Shown one piece after another: positions 47,367 through 57,299 of a stretch of DNA of 64,000 nucleotides. Numbering within the stretch: the stretch's first letter is position 1; every line of letters starts with the position of its first letter. Origin of the DNA: Gnetum montanum (taxonomy: Eukaryota > Streptophyta > Gnetopsida > Gnetales > Gnetaceae); the NCBI GenBank assembly GCA_015680685.1, contig MNCI01034976.1, positions 327,163 to 391,162 on the forward strand. Reading direction: 5' to 3'. Below the pieces are notes generated by a model. The model had not been told where the DNA came from. It saw only the letters and a program-made list of their open reading frames with translations, and did not search any database. Position numbers and translations under genes: made by a program.

Positions 47367-47371
47367 CCTGG
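47367..47371. repeat. target site duplication (cctgg), left
   Basis: Perfect match to 50,937-50,941. Confidence 0.85.
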
Positions 47372-48613
47372 TGTTGGCAACCGTTTGGGACGCGACCGCC
47401 AATGAGTGTCCTTGAACAGGATTTAGGTGCATGTTGGTCTTCTGGCAACACCAAGGCCTAGATATCTCCAAATAACTTATCTTGTTAATGTGAATATGTG
47501 TGTGTGTTGTTACGGTGTGTTGTTATGAAAAATGAAAAGATTGGGTTGTGTGTAAAACTATAAATGACTTATCTTAAAGAGATTCAGCCAACTTTGCAAA
47601 GTACTATGAGTTGTTGAGAATTCCTATTTTGTTCAATTGCCTAGTCTATGCGGTCCTTATAATACCTACTTGTAATAAATAAATTTTTGCAAAAACATTT
47701 GAGCACAACTCTATGAATCTACTTCTAATTTTCCCTAGAGAAAGAGATAGTTCCACAAGAAAACTAAAAATAGAGCGAGATTCAATGGAAATAGAAAGAA
47801 GAGACTTCGCAAGCAGATTTATGAAAATTTCAAATGTTTAAATAAGATAAAATGATACGAGTAAACACTTCGCAATAAAGCTATCCCAAATTCAATAACT
47901 ATGAATTTTTCAAACTTCCGAGGCTCAAATAAGCAATTTCTTCAAGACAATCTTACTATGCTACCCCAAAAAATTGTTGCATAAAATATCACGTACCAGA
48001 CTCTATTTTGGCTAGATAATGGACGTCAACAATTTCATTTAATAGAACCTTCAAAAGACTTGACAATTTTTGATTGAAATAGCACGGAGATTCAATTTAA
48101 AGATAAAAGAAACTATTCTGGTCCTATCAAAATACCAAATATTTTCTGAACCCTCTTGACTATTGAATCGTTCAACGGCTTGACTACATGCAGAGGCTCT
48201 CTTACAACAATCTCAATAGCAGTTCTTATAAATTGCACAATAATAAAATTTACTACTAAAATGCTCTTAAGGCTTTCAAACACAAGCTCTTCTATGGCAC
48301 AATTTTGATAGAAATTTTCTATCATGCAACGAGAACAATAAGAGCAACCTAAAAATCCAAAAATTACTTGCCAAGCATGATACTATCTAAACCACTAGCT
48401 AAACAATTTAAACTAAATAAAAAATAAACATAACTCACAGGACTATGACAAAGAGGCTGAAATGTTGTCTTTAGCAAGTCATCTTACAAGCAATCTTTCA
48501 CAATTTCTTCTTTACAATCTTCCTCCAAGACCCAAAGTGAGACCCCGAGTGTCCTCCCAAGTGTGTTCCCCCGAGTGTGTGTCTTATCCCCTTTCCTTCC
48601 TACCTTTGAAGCC

Positions 48614-48622
48614 CTTTTATAG
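48614..48622 (-). promoter_or_regulatory. TATA box in the CCTGG element
   Basis: Minus strand CTATAAAAG within gaccctataaaagggc. Directly upstream on that strand (48,672-48,783) is a duplicated enhancer-like block. Activity is inferred. Confidence 0.5.
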
Positions 48623-48671
48623 GGTCTCATAGGTAGTTAGGTAAGTTACAAACATTTTGGGTGGTTATAAC

Positions 48672-48783
48672 CACCATAGAGATAAAAAAGCTACAGTTGA
48701 CAAGTGTCCCATTTAGTTGACAAGTGTCTCATTCAGTTGCCAAGTGGTCACCATGGAGATAAAAAAGTTGTAGTTGACAAGTG
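48672..48783 (-). repeat. direct repeats upstream of the TATA box
   Basis: Two copies of an approximately 34-bp unit (accatagagataaaaaagc / accatggagataaaaaagt, each followed by tacagttgacaagtg or tagttgacaagtg) about 77 bp apart. The shorter ttgacaagtgt or ttgccaagtgg motif recurs between them. Confidence 0.8.
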
Positions 48784-49065
48784 GCCTTTGTAGTGGTTAC
48801 AACATTATAGAAAATTAGTTATAACTACCATAGGAGGTTATGACTTCTATAAGAAGTTATTATCATTATAAAAATACAAAAGTCACTTGTTATATATATA
48901 TATATTATAGAGTTCCTAGGATCTATTAGGGAGTTATATCGTTGGCCCCTAACTTGATGCTTACACCGTCTTGTCTGTATAATTAAGGGATAAAACCATG
49001 AAATTAATCCACATTCTAGACTACGTGTGATCTTCATACTTGGTCATAAAGTCGTTAAAAACATT

Positions 49066-49311
49066 AAATACTTCCCTGATCTACAGCATCTCTGATATCA
49101 TCTTCCAATTCCTTCAGGAACGTGTCATCTCTACCGTAATTGTACAGTATGCCGATCACTGTGACCTTCTCATCTTCCGACTAGTGAACCAAATGCGCTT
49201 CCATGGCATACCTTTTGCCATTTATGGAGTGTTCAGAAGGGGAGTGCCAGTGGATTTGATTTAGAGTGAAATTCTTGCCCTTTATCAAGATCCAGCCATC
49301 GAATCCAAAGA
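49066..49311 (-). pseudogene. alpha carbonic anhydrase fragment (captured)
   Basis: The minus strand reads FDGWILIKGKNFTLNQI, then HWHSPSEHSINGKRYAMEAH, LVH, a stop, SEDEKVTVIGILYNYGRDDTF and LKELEDDIRDAVDQG. HWHSPSEH and EAHLVH contain the three zinc-binding histidines of alpha-type carbonic anhydrases, which interconvert CO2 and bicarbonate. Only about one third of the protein is present. The stop TAG at 49,183-49,181 sits where plant relatives usually have Glu or Lys. The signal peptide, N-terminal part and C-terminal strands are missing. It follows a P450 fragment of an unrelated gene on the same strand. Confidence 0.8.
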
Positions 49312-49671
49312 AATCCTAGGCTCATCCTTTGATAACTTTAGCAAGCACCTCCTCGCAAGGCCGTGCGTCGGCAAATGGATCAACCCTAACCCTAGCAGAA
49401 ATGACTGGCCATGGAGCCTCATTTTGCAACCTTCTTGGGCTTTCGCCTCCAGTGCTACCTACAACATTTTTTTAGCCATTGTGCCAATCTTGAACTTTGT
49501 CAGCTCGTGACGCCGGCGCAGGAATAGGATCACGCCATCAGTTGAGAATGATAGGCGCTACTGGTCTATCCAGCAAAATACTAGCATCATGTAGATTTCT
49601 TGTGAAAACCCTCACGACACCATAGGCTAGATTTCCAGGTAGATTCTGTGGTTTCTTGAGTGACCATTGCT

Positions 49672-50060
49672 ACTACAAAGCTAAAGCCATGCCAAGCCAA
49701 ATTCTTCTTCCTCTGCCAAAGGGAATCACCCGAAATTTCAACAATAGATCTGCTGCATTTTCATGCTCCTTCGTCATAAATCTATCTGACATGAATTGTA
49801 GAGCATTTTTCCACACTCTCGGATTTCGGCCGATGGCCTAGAGATTGAAGATGATTCTGGATAGTTTGGTGGATGAAGTCGCAGAGTTTCCTTGATCATG
49901 CAGTTCAAGTATTTCATTTCTAGAGTGATTCTACGTCCAAGATATGTATTGATTCAATTTCTTGGCAAAGCTTCTCCATGCCGCCCAAATTTCTTACAAT
50001 CTTGCTCGTCACCCACTCCAGAGCTGAGGCAGTTGTGTCGGTCTCTACTCCATACAGGTT
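49672..50060 (-). pseudogene. cytochrome P450 C-terminal fragment (captured)
   Basis: The minus strand reads LEMKYLNCMIKETLRLHPPT (K-helix, E-T-L-R matches ExxR), then AIGRNPRVWKNALQFMSDRF (meander/PERF region), then FRVIPFGRGRRIWLGMALAL (haem loop). In the haem loop the invariant Cys ligand is Trp, so it could not bind haem properly. Block order and wording suit the plant CYP71 clan; the family is not assigned. A stop and frame changes lie between blocks. The N-terminal two thirds of the protein are absent. Confidence 0.8.
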
Positions 50061-50439
50061 CATTGAAAAGATACTACATGACAGGTCTGTAAGCTTCCTG
50101 GAAGCAAGCTTCTACCTAGCATTTTCAATTTCTTGAATAGACTACTTCTTGAATCTTAAAACAAAAAATATGGTAGCCGTGACAGAATCGAAGAAACCTG
50201 TAAATCTGCCGCTAGGGCCACCTTGATTCATGAAAAACCCTTTGTAACAGAAATTACCCATTATAATAGAAATAATATCCTCGCTAAATGAATAACTAAC
50301 AACTGTCACTATACATGTTCTGGTCTAGCCACCTTTTTGAATTCATCGTCTACCTCCTCCTTCTCTTCTTGCAGTAATAGTGGCTCTCCATCAGCATTCA
50401 TATCTTTATTGTTCAATCTGTACTTGTATTCTTAGAGAT

Positions 50440-50790
50440 CTACTAAGTGTCAATTCACCTTTCAACCCGCTCTTGTGATTCTCTCTACTCTAGCCTAGAG
50501 ATTCCCCTTTTTCTTATTTATCTTAATAAGAATAAGCTAAATAGCATCTTTTCCTGCAACCATATAGCAACCTAAGCCCGTGTCTCTACTTCGGCAAAGA
50601 GTTGTTCATTTCTCTACAGAACTTCGCTATTCGTGTCATTCCTTAGTTTCTCTTTATCCACAAGCTAAAATTTTGTTTATTCTGACAGAGTAAAGCATTC
50701 TATATGCATTTTCTTGATATTTTATAGCCTTTCCTCCAATATTTTAGCATCTAAAATTGCTTTGCAATGGATCTTTAAAAACTCCCTCAT
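50440..50790 (-). pseudogene. coiled-coil-like coding remnant in the CCTGG element
   Basis: From ATG at 50,790 (minus) one frame reads EFLKIHCKAILDAKILEERL, a stop, NIKKMHIECFTLSE, then LVDKEKLRNDTNSEVL, a stop, RNEQLFAEVETRA. Nearly all interruptions are TAG or TAA at places where Gln would fit the heptad pattern, consistent with C-to-T decay of CAG/CAA. The composition (E, K, Q, L) suggests a coiled coil. I do not recognise the protein. It may be the element's own ORF or a third captured gene. Confidence 0.45.
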
Positions 50791-50936
50791 GAATTTAGTG
50801 ATAAAACATAGTTAATAGTTCGTGGAAATCTTGCCACCTCTCCAACTATGAATAAGAGAGTACTAAAAACTACAAAAACCTTTAATCAATTTTATCACGC
50901 CAACCTGTTCCATGAAATGGGCAAAATGTGCCAACA

Positions 50937-50941
50937 CCTGG
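50937..50941. repeat. target site duplication (cctgg), right
   Basis: Perfect partner of 47,367-47,371. Confidence 0.85.
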
Positions 50942-51170
50942 CACTTATTAACAAAAAGTTAAAAAATCACATCAAATAAAAGAAAATATAGAAGAAAGTG
51001 TAAATTATTCAAGAAATATCAAATGTACTAATGATGGTGTAAAATAAAAATTTAAAAAGATTAACAACATAAAAACAAAAATATGTAAAACAAAGAACAT
51101 GTAAAGCAAAAAGTTATAAAATGAAAAATGTGTAAAACAAAAAAGTTGAAAAACTAAGGAACTACTTGAA
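50942..51170 (-). other. D post-integrase AT-rich spacer
   Basis: A/T-rich non-coding stretch, the counterpart of the T-rich spacer after integrase in A, B and C. It continues at 47,366 after the inserted element. Confidence 0.65.
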
Positions 51171-51961
51171 TGATTAACATGGTTGGCCATCTCCCCCATG
51201 ACTAAGCTGAAAGGAGGAGATCTGAAATATGGAGCATGGTTGTCCATCGAATGAGGTGCTTGTTAAGTTAGCTAACGTATGCTCATGGAAAGGCTTAATT
51301 TGTTGGATGTTGACTAGCTGTTTCTTGTTTGGGCTTTCAAGTTTATAGATCATCATGGCCTGTGAAGGAAAAGTCTTGTAAATAATGTAAGGTCCTTCCC
51401 ACAACATTTGGAACTTAGTTCGTTGAGATACGTATGTGGGGTTCTAGTAAAGAACCTTATCTCCTAGTTGAAATTTAACTTTTCTAATTTTTAGGTCATG
51501 ATGCTTTTTGTTATAAACCTTGTGCAACTTGTTAGATGATAAGGCTACTAATTTGTTTTTTTTCAATAGGTTGAGATTTATTATTCTTTCCTTTTGGGCT
51601 AAACTTAAGTCAAGGTCAAGGCCACAAGCCATTGACAATGTATAGAGTTCAGATTGAATAGGAAGTGTTGGTAGTTTGCCATACACAAGCTCATAGGGAG
51701 AGTAGCCTATAGGAAGTTTCCAAGTTGAGTGGTAGGCCCAAAGGGAATCATTGAGTTTCATGCTCTAGTCCTTCCTATACTTGCTAAGAATTCTTGTTAG
51801 TATTCTTCTAATTTCCCTATTCATAACCTCAGCTTGGCCATTAGCTTGAGGATGGTAAGGTGTTGTGAGTTTGTGTTCAACCCCTAAGCATTGCATGAGC
51901 TTTCGAAAAGTAGTGCCTATAAAATGAGTTCCATTGTTAGAAATTAATGCATGTGGCACAC
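51170..51961 (-). pseudogene. element D integrase, C-terminal part
   Basis: The minus strand reads PHALISNNGTHFIGTTFRKL, TTPYHPQANGQAEVMNRE, YHSTWKLPIGYSPYELVYGK, GDKVLY, LWEGPYIIYKTF and ends LSHGGDGQPC. The main open pieces are 51,961-51,765, 51,761-51,444 and 51,407-51,174. It is the best-preserved integrase end in the window. E interrupts the start at VPHALIS. No chromodomain. Confidence 0.87.
51957..51961. repeat. target site duplication of E, left (cacac)
   Basis: Partner of cacat at 58,181-58,185 with one mismatch. Joining the flanks restores the D integrase frame VINMFDVPHALIS. Confidence 0.78.
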
Positions 51962-52852
51962 TGATGAGTGGCGAGGTACCCCTACACTCAACCATATGAA
52001 TACAAGTGTTCACGCATGATCTGGTCGAACTCCGTGGATGGGCTAGTTGTGATATCTATATTGTTATTCGTTGATCGCAGTTCACTGTCTTCCTACCTGG
52101 ACTAGTATATGCTTTGTCATGTATAGTTTAGTCCAAAGTGAAGTGTATGATGTGGTTTCTAATCTAGTGCTACTCCTAGAGGCAATGGAAAATAATTTTC
52201 TTTTAAGCTAAGAGGAAAAGGGAGAGAGAGCTAAGCTAATGGGACATGGGAGAAGAGAGTCTAAACTAGCCTACGTGAAATGAGCATCCATTCCTTAATC
52301 ATCCCTACACATCTTGGACCTTATGCATGACTACTACTGGGATTACCAAGAGCAGATCCTAGGTATGCTACTAGGTTACCAAGTAGTCATAATTAAATGC
52401 TCGTGATTAAGTTGTACTCATTCCACATTTAAAAATAGGAATAGTAAATGATGATAAAGAAATATTAACTTAGAAAACAATAAATAAAAATAACAATTAA
52501 CATTAACAATTAACAATAACAATTAAACAATTAAAACTAAGTGAATGCTACAATGATGAAGTAATCTCGATCTTTATTTTTGGTCATGTACATGTCCAAG
52601 TATGTCACACTCGAATAAAGGTGTCGTACAATTACAATCATCACACTGTAGGCATGCACTGGGAGAATAGTCTAACTCCTAAAAAAGTTTGCAAGATCTT
52701 CGCTACAACTACTCAAAAAGATACCTAAGTGCGACGAGTGTGCACTTATTTATAGCTAGAAATAGACACTGCATTAACGAGGTTGTGTAAATGCATGAAT
52801 GGATGCGTTGACGGCGTCATGTATATAAGGCTTGGTTAACCATGATTCATCA
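51962..52852 (-). repeat. E 3' LTR (891 bp)
   Basis: Plus strand starts tgatgagtggcgaggtacccc and ends tgattcatca. The TATA-like CTATAAATA is at 52,755-52,747 on the minus strand. The polypurine tract (plus strand tacccccatg) follows at 52,853. Confidence 0.9.
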
Positions 52853-54780
52853 TACCCCCATGACTGAATAACAACTCGTCCTCGAGTCAAAGAAAGTGAG
52901 GAACAAGCTCAATTGATTACATAGTGGGTAGGTATGGAATTATTGATTAACTAGAAATTTATTCATGCCACAGTGGATAAGAAAAAATTGGGACACAAAC
53001 AAAAAATTACAAAATTGTGTTGGAACTCATGTGGTTCTAGGTGACGGTGGCTCCTCCATGGGTTGCTTCCCTTTGTCTTATGCTCCAAGCTTCTAAGATT
53101 GATATCATTGAAGGAGTGTCTGACATTTCTCCTCTTCTATCCAAGGATTATGAGTCGTCCATGCTAATGTTTCAATGTTTGATGGATTCGGCATTTTCCA
53201 TGGGCACGGTAGGTATGCAAATACTTGATTGGCCTTGACATGCCATGCTGCAGATAGCCGTCATTCCTTTTCATAGGTTTGGGCACTGACCTCTCCACCT
53301 TTTGCTTGGCCAGATTGTGTAGTGATAGGGGGTCCCTGATGGATGTTGAATGATTGTGCCTCCTGCTCTACATGTTCTACATGAGGTCCTTGGCTTCTGC
53401 CTTCCCCTGGGCATTTAGTTGCATCTTGAGAAGGTCCTCCTTGTTGTCCTCTTTTAGGGGCCATCTATAATCACACAAAGATCAATTGTTAGTAAGGTTA
53501 TTGAAAGAAGTTCAATTATTTCATACCTTACTCATTACCTTTAATAAATATTGAATTCTTTATATAGTGTGATTTTAGAGTTAGAAATTTTTTCAAGGAA
53601 GTTGCCCTAAAAGTTTAATATCGAACCTGATTTGTTTAGGTGAAACATCAAAGGACACATAATGGTTTTGAGAAACATTTGATAAAATGATAACAAAGGA
53701 AAGAATAGATTTGGCAATGAAGTGCTTAGAGGGTATAAAATGATGTGGTGGTGTGCAACAACTACAAATTACAAAAGTCATGCAAGTGGTTCCTTCCCAA
53801 AAGTAGGTTCCAACCTATAATGCCTTTGTGTAACCACACCTTAAAATGTCTGTAGGCACTAGAAGGGTTAAATGTAATCCACACTAGTTCCACAAAACAC
53901 ACACATGTAGATACCATCGTGATGAAGTATGAATTCAATGCTACACAAGACATGAGTCAAAAATACATGAACAGTGAGATGAAATGAATTGTAGAAGGGA
54001 TTGCAGAGATTGGAACATGTGGTAACTAACCCAAGGCATAATGAATCTTGAGTGTAGGGCATGATTAATGTGCCATTAGCCTATTGCTCCAAACTCAAGA
54101 CCAAGTCCATTCCTTCGATCAGTGACATCACATTATTTCATCCAATGATGAACAACCATAAGAGCATCATGACAGCAAGGTGTATGATCACTTGGTGTTT
54201 TGTACAAGGGAGGAGTGATTTGGAATTTCTTTGTAGCATACTTTTTGCTTAGCTAAATTTCTTTGCAGCATACTTTTTGCTTGGCCACTTTGGCACACTC
54301 TCCTTCTTCTTTTTTCTTTGACGAAGTGCTTAATCCAGAGAAGTTGCCTACCTTCAAGCATGGGCGCATGTCTTTCCAATGGAACCCTCTAGAATAGCAT
54401 TAGGTTCTTTATTGGGTGCCCTTAATACTCTTACTACCATTTTCTGTTAGATCTACAAGGATCTTAGTACAACCAAGCTGCATGATAGCTCCCACAAATG
54501 TCACCAAAGAGAATCCACAAGTCCTCTTGATGTCACACCCTAGCCATTCCCTCTTGGTCCATCCTTCTTTGCTCTGGGTATAATAAGCACAAAATTACTT
54601 TAAATTTTAATGATGTCAAGAATATCATTGTACCTAGAGTAGAACCTCTTATTAATAGAATGGTTGAGTGGATGTGATGGGCTCGCTATCCAAATAATTA
54701 GTCACCTGAGACTTGATAGCATAGAACAACACCTCAACCGATGAGTCACATGAGTGTTTTATTCATGGATGAGATGACTC
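52853..54780 (-). other. E 3' region with short MAPK-type ORF remnant
   Basis: The tail holds a short ORF on the minus strand starting at 53,464, MAPKRGQQGGPSQDATK, open to 53,261 and then weakly continuing to about 53,000. The MAPK start recalls the 3' ORF of A, but the large domain and coiled coil are not seen. The rest (53,480-54,780) is non-coding, with some islands in common with other elements. Confidence 0.5.
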
Positions 54781-54927
54781 GCAAAAAGACAAAAAAGAAA
54801 AAAAGACAAAACAATAATTTGAAAGATGAAAAACTGAAAAACAAAAAATTGTAAAATTAAAGAAAAGGAAAACATTTATTAATTTTGCTATTGTTAGAAT
54901 GGGGAATACTCCCCATAACTTAAATGG

Positions 54928-57147
54928 TTAAGCATAGCTAGAATTAATAAATGGAAAGTGGGGATCCTTGCATGTTGGAAATATTGGAACCCAGTCATGC
55001 TTACCCCATTGGGGTTCACACACTTGATTAGAGTTGACATAGTAGGACACGTTATAAGATGTGGCTAATTTATAATGAGTTGAACCACTATGGTACTTGT
55101 GACCGTAAGATGGTATGCAAGGATCAACATCTCTCCCCATGTGGTAATATTCATTGGGCCCAATTTTTATTGGAGTGTTGATTGGTGGCCCAGATAGAGT
55201 AACAAGAGGCATTGAGTTCGATGAGGCAAATGCATCACAACATTGAACTTATGCTAAGTTGGAGGATGTAGTGGTTTCAAAACTATGTTATCTCTTTCTA
55301 CGGTCTTGCCTAAAGAAAGGACGCTTTCAACATTGTGGAGGGTTCCCATTGTAGTTGATAGTAGCAACACAAGTAACATTCATGGTTTGATGCTATGGTG
55401 CAAAACCTGTTGGCATAATTGCTGGCAATGTAAAAGAAGATGAAGGATGAGAATGTTGTTATTAAGAGAAAGTGTAAGGTACATGAGGTAGTGAGCTTGG
55501 CGGAGAGGGCATGAGTGGATGATGAGTTAAACTAGAGGATGATAATTTGATTGAAGAAATAGGGTGTTGAACATAGTAAGCATTTGGCGTTGCGACATAC
55601 AAAGGATATGGTCAGGTTGGCGATGGCTTCCCCCATGACTGGGATTTTTTCCATTGTGGTTGAACTCGATATTTCTATATGAAATCTGGGTGTAACATTC
55701 CTCCTCAATGCTCATCTAAATGTAACAAAACTAGGCATTGTCCTTTGGGGTGATCGTATAGACAAGCATTGCATTGATATGAGAAGTTGGTAGTTGAGTT
55801 CTTATTCTTATTATCTTCTACCCTTTGTTCTGATTATTGTGTGGTGTCCTGTCCTATTTCTTGATTTGGCATCGTTGTGCCTCTACTATTATTAGCATAT
55901 TCTCCATATTTTTCATGCACCCACTCCATCATCTTATTAATATTTGCCTCAATTTCATCTAGTGATTGTTGCATTGGCAAAGGTAGAAACAGTTGTACTT
56001 CCTCAAGGTGAGTTGATTTCCCCTCTTTATGGTTATGGACCTTGGCTAATTCAAGATTTTGTTCCCATTGAGAGTTTTCAACATTCTCCCATTTAGCCAT
56101 TTCTCCTTCTTCTTTTGCTACCCACTTAATAATTTCTTGAAGTTGATGGTTTTGTAGCTTGTATAGTTGACCTTGGGCATACATCCCTATGGTCTCCCTT
56201 GTTTCATTATGAAGCCCATCCATGATGTGATACATTAGCCCTTCCTTAGAGAATCCATGGCCTGGGCAATTGTTTAACAATGGATAGTATCTTTCTAAGG
56301 CCATGTCCAAGGGTTCATGTTACCCCTATTTCCATTCTTGGATTTGTCTCCTCAAGGCTGACACTCTTGCATAGGTTTGATATCTTTCATTAAATAGTTC
56401 TATCATTGTCGGCCAACGTCAAATTGATTTTGATCTTAAGGACCTATACCATAGTTTTTCTTGGCCAACGAGTGTCATAGGAAAGAGCTTAAGTTTTTGG
56501 AACCCATTATTGATATTGTTCCATGTACAGGCATCGCATAAGGCTTGTAAATGTTGTTGTGGATCTAAATCATAGCCTCCTGAAAACTTAAGAAAGTTGT
56601 TCAAATCAAGCCTGGGTAGATGACTTTCTTTGTGATTCCTATAGGATATTTGAATAGCCTCTTGTATAGGCATTAGGCTTGTAGTGGCTAGTAGGGGTTC
56701 ATCATCACTAAGTAGGTTATGAGTTTGTGAGTTGGGATGATGTTGTCCCTGTTCATGTTGGCGTTCTTGATTTTCTTTGTGAGCTCAATTCTTAGTTCTA
56801 CACCAATCCCTTGAAAGATAGTCATCCATGTCACAATCTGGTGTTGAAGGAGTAGAGGAAGAGAAGGAACTATAAAACTCGTTATGACTTTTGTAAGTCT
56901 TCCAATCATCCCCAAGTAAGTTCTTGTTAGTTATTGAGAAGGTCCTAGGCCTTTCGGACCCCCTCATTCTATGGGATGTCCCATCCTCACTAGAGGTGTC
57001 TAGGTTGGATGACAAAAGTTCTTGAGTATCGTTGGGGGGCCCCTGAACATATGAAACTCCTACATAAGATTGAGTGCTCCGAACTTCATGTTCATCATAG
57101 ATTTTTTTTTCTCCAATGAATTGCCTCATTAGTGGTTGTGGGATCAT
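54928..57147 (-). pseudogene. element E gag (single frame with stops)
   Basis: From M at 57,147 one reading frame runs about 740 codons to the stop at 54,928, broken by several stops but no frameshift. Blocks: RTFSITNKNLLGDDW, SSFSSSTPSTPD, LPRLDLNNFLKFSGGYDLDP, LQALCDACTWN, KLKLFPMTLVGQEKLWYRSL, MALERYYPLLNNCPGHGFSK and MYHIMDGLHNETRETIGMYA. A zinc knuckle CNACLYDHPKGQC (55,770-55,732) has spacing CX2CX3HX4C, one residue shorter than the usual retroviral knuckle. Most stops are TGA/TAG. It would have provided particle protein only. Confidence 0.83.
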
Positions 57148-57277
57148 AGTCTTGTGAGAGAGAAATTGTTGTTAATCGTGTGTGAGTTAATTGAAATTAA
57201 TTTCTTTTCTAAAATATATCTCATGAATACTTTATTACAACAATATTTTATGATATAACTAATCTAGATAACTAGCA

Positions 57278-57298
57278 CCATTACCGGCAATGGTGCCA
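57278..57298 (-). other. E primer-binding site (tRNA-Asp type)
   Basis: The minus strand reads TGGCACCATTGCCGGTAATG directly inside the 5' LTR. It resembles the complement of the plant tRNA-Asp 3' end, with A replacing G at two CpG positions. Confidence 0.75.
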
Positions 57299-57299
57299 A

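Larger units (their letters stand above)
47372..50936 (-). mobile_element. 3.57-kb element with TGTTGGCA/TGCCAACA ends and captured gene fragments
   Basis: Ends tgttggcaacc and atgtgccaaca with a perfect 5-bp duplication CCTGG. Homology of D to C resumes exactly across it (agg|tacattggtaatg against aga|tacattatgattt), so the borders are firm. A 5-bp duplication with TG...CA ends fits an LTR-type element, but I see no pair of direct LTRs. It may be a very long solo LTR, a derivative with one LTR lost, or an unclassified element. On the minus strand, in order: coiled-coil-like coding remnant, P450 fragment, alpha carbonic anhydrase fragment, direct repeats, TATA box, non-coding tail. Confidence 0.75.

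Noticed and set aside
48672-48783. Possible CRISPR-like spaced repeat
   Set aside because: Only two imperfect units in a plant transposon; it is an enhancer-type duplication.
47372-50936. Helitron, Mutator or CACTA origin of the CCTGG element
   Set aside because: Helitrons leave no target duplication, Mutator elements give about 9 bp and CACTA elements 3 bp; the 5-bp duplication with TG...CA ends fits LTR-type insertion better, though no LTR pair is seen.
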